Assembly: GCF_000011485.1 (NCBI RefSeq)
Contig: NC_005071.1
Coordinates: 809,347-873,346 of the forward strand
Origin: Prochlorococcus marinus str. MIT 9313
GTDB lineage: Bacteria; Cyanobacteriota; Cyanobacteriia; PCC-6307; Cyanobiaceae
Reading direction: 5' to 3'
Length of the DNA: 64,000 bases
The stretch's first letter is position 1; each line of letters begins with the position of its first letter. This document shows positions 63,039 through 64,000 of this stretch, piece by piece. The position numbers and the translations under genes are program-made. The notes below the pieces were generated by a model, which was given only the letters and a program-made list of their open reading frames with translations, was not told the DNA's origin and did not search any database.

Positions 63039-64000
63039 TCAAACTGGTTGTAGATTTGCCTCTTGTAGTGTGACTAACTTATTGGAGTCAGAGTCCCAAA
63101 GAATATAAGCAAAGCAATCTGGTATGTCTTTAATGCGTAATTTCTTTGCTCCATGCAGAAGTGCTTTATTATGTGCATGGCATGCCTTCAATCTATAATT
63201 AGGGATACGCTCGCAAAGATGATGAATACTGTGAAAAGAAATATCTGCAAAAAACCAATTAAGCCATAGTGGAATATCTAAATTGCTACTCCCTTCAAGT
63301 GCAGCAGTAAAATAGCTCCAGTCGTTATTACCATGAGCATAGGAACCTTCGAAATTATGTTGAACAAAAAAGATGCAAATAAAGATTGCTGCCGAAGCTG
63401 TCATCACCAACGAATAACAGATCCAAAACAGACCGACTCCAAGCCATCGACTCATTAAAAACCAACTTGCTAGTACTAAGAGGTTATTTGCCAGAAGATC
63501 AGCTAATTCTCCAGAGGTATACCAATAACTTGACTGATGGTTCAGTAATTGAGAGCGAAAAATATTGATACTTTTCCAGCCATCATCTCGAAGACCTAAA
63601 ACAAATTGACGGCACTTAGACCAACAGTATTCTATTAATCCCAGGATTAAGGCCAATCGAGGCTTAATTATGAGGTAAAAGAAACCACCAGGAAATAACA
63701 TCAATGGATGCCGACTTATAAAATATATAAACTTGTTGATTTTAGATAGAGATTGATACTGAGCAAGAGTTAGTAAAGCTGAAGGGCCTCGATAACGCTG
63801 CCAATTTCCATTGTGTTTATGATGATAGGCATGGCCTCGTGACCAAGGGTGTTGAGGTATCGCATTCAGCACTCCAAGAAAAAAACCGGCTGAACGGTTG
63901 AGCCATCGGGAGTGAAAAAGAGAACCGTGTCCGCAATCGTGCATTAAAGCAAAGCAACGAGACGACAGCAAAACCAACAGGACAAGAACAATAAAAAATT
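63039..64000 (-). CDS. membrane fatty-acid desaturase-like protein (5' end outside window)
   Basis: This protein has three histidine boxes: MHDCGHGSLFH, RGHAYHHKHNGNW and SFHSIHHLCERIPNYRL, typical of acyl-lipid desaturases and related di-iron membrane hydroxylases. There are four or more membrane segments. The frame continues hydrophobically (FFIVLVLL) to the window edge, so the internal TTG at 63977 is probably not the true start. The substrate is unknown; a fatty-acid or carotenoid enzyme is possible. Its 3' end is 130 bp beyond the uncertain ORF at 62722. Confidence 0.85.
   Translation of the reverse strand, partial: FFIVLVLLVLLSSRCFALMHDCGHGSLFHSRWLNRSAGFFLGVLNAIPQHPWSRGHAYHHKHNGNWQRYRGPSALLTLAQYQSLSKINKFIYFISRHPLMLFPGGFFYLIIKPRLALILGLIEYCWSKCRQFVLGLRDDGWKSINIFRSQLLNHQSSYWYTSGELADLLANNLLVLASWFLMSRWLGVGLFWICYSLVMTASAAIFICIFFVQHNFEGSYAHGNNDWSYFTAALEGSSNLDIPLWLNWFFADISFHSIHHLCERIPNYRLKACHAHNKALLHGAKKLRIKDIPDCFAYILWDSDSNKLVTLQEANLQPV

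Noticed and set aside
1..64000. CRISPR arrays, lanthipeptide (prochlorosin-like) precursors, transposases
   Set aside because: I looked for regular repeats, Nif11-type leaders and transposase motifs throughout and saw none.

Overview
This window looks like the chromosome of a marine picocyanobacterium (Prochlorococcus/Synechococcus group). The moderate base composition and the gene set would fit a large-genome low-light Prochlorococcus (LLIV-like) or a marine Synechococcus, but the species is an inference. Supporting genes are Psb32, a Psb30/Ycf12-like small protein, PxcA/CemA, Ycf20, a CCB2/CCB4-type complex C assembly factor, a CPP1-like J-domain protein, plant-type glycerate kinase, CbbY-like phosphatase, UPF0182, DUF2996, DUF3531 and adenosylcobalamin-dependent ribonucleotide reductase. 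There are no rRNA genes, no CRISPR array and no intact insertion sequence. Two tRNAs are present, Met(CAU) and Ser(UGA).

Layout. 1-9.5 kb: end of an unidentified gene, a FAD-dependent oxidoreductase with a tiny overlapping upstream ORF, metG, an LptC-like lipoprotein, complex C assembly, TerB-like, psb32, pxcA, cobU and trmL. 9.5-13 kb: two paralogous LysM/M23 peptidases flanking tRNA-Met and two decayed minus-strand genes. 13-20.9 kb: peroxiredoxin, UPF0182, an FtsH with an unusually short membrane anchor, rpmF, glycerate kinase, ycf20 and a CbbY-like HAD phosphatase. 21-34.8 kb: recJ, ClC antiporter, psb30-like, YkgJ, two half-size GDT1/Mnx membrane genes, an RNB-family protein without its catalytic aspartates, ubiX, DUF2996, the tldD/pmbA pair and fmt. 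34.8-37.1 kb: an AT-rich accessory island with a Rieske oxygenase. 37.1-57.8 kb: mfd, ctpA, ispG, uracil-DNA glycosylase, aspC, a phosphite/phosphonate-type ABC importer with fused permease, SGNH hydrolase, sigma factor, DUF92/VTE6-like kinase, rsmE, DUF3531, an ABC ATPase, CPP1-like, prfC and a methyltransferase. 57.9-64 kb: nrdJ, then small accessory genes around tRNA-Ser and a fatty-acid desaturase cut by the window edge.

Functional themes are photosystem and thylakoid upkeep (psb32, psb30-like, ftsH, ctpA, pxcA, ycf20, complex C assembly, half-size GDT1 pair), photorespiration and Calvin-cycle housekeeping (glycerate kinase, CbbY), B12 use (cobU and nrdJ), phosphorus scavenging (ABC importer) and translation or DNA repair (metG, fmt, prfC, trmL, rsmE, recJ, mfd, UDG).

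The most notable observations are several gene remnants hidden in apparently empty gaps, found by reading frames across stops. Others are a catalytically degraded RNB protein, the half-size GDT1 pair, the FtsH lacking its first membrane segment, a decapeptide-repeat membrane protein and a frameshifted exported protein next to tRNA-Ser. I saw no clear-cut novel multi-gene system. All family assignments are by eye, and no searches were run.
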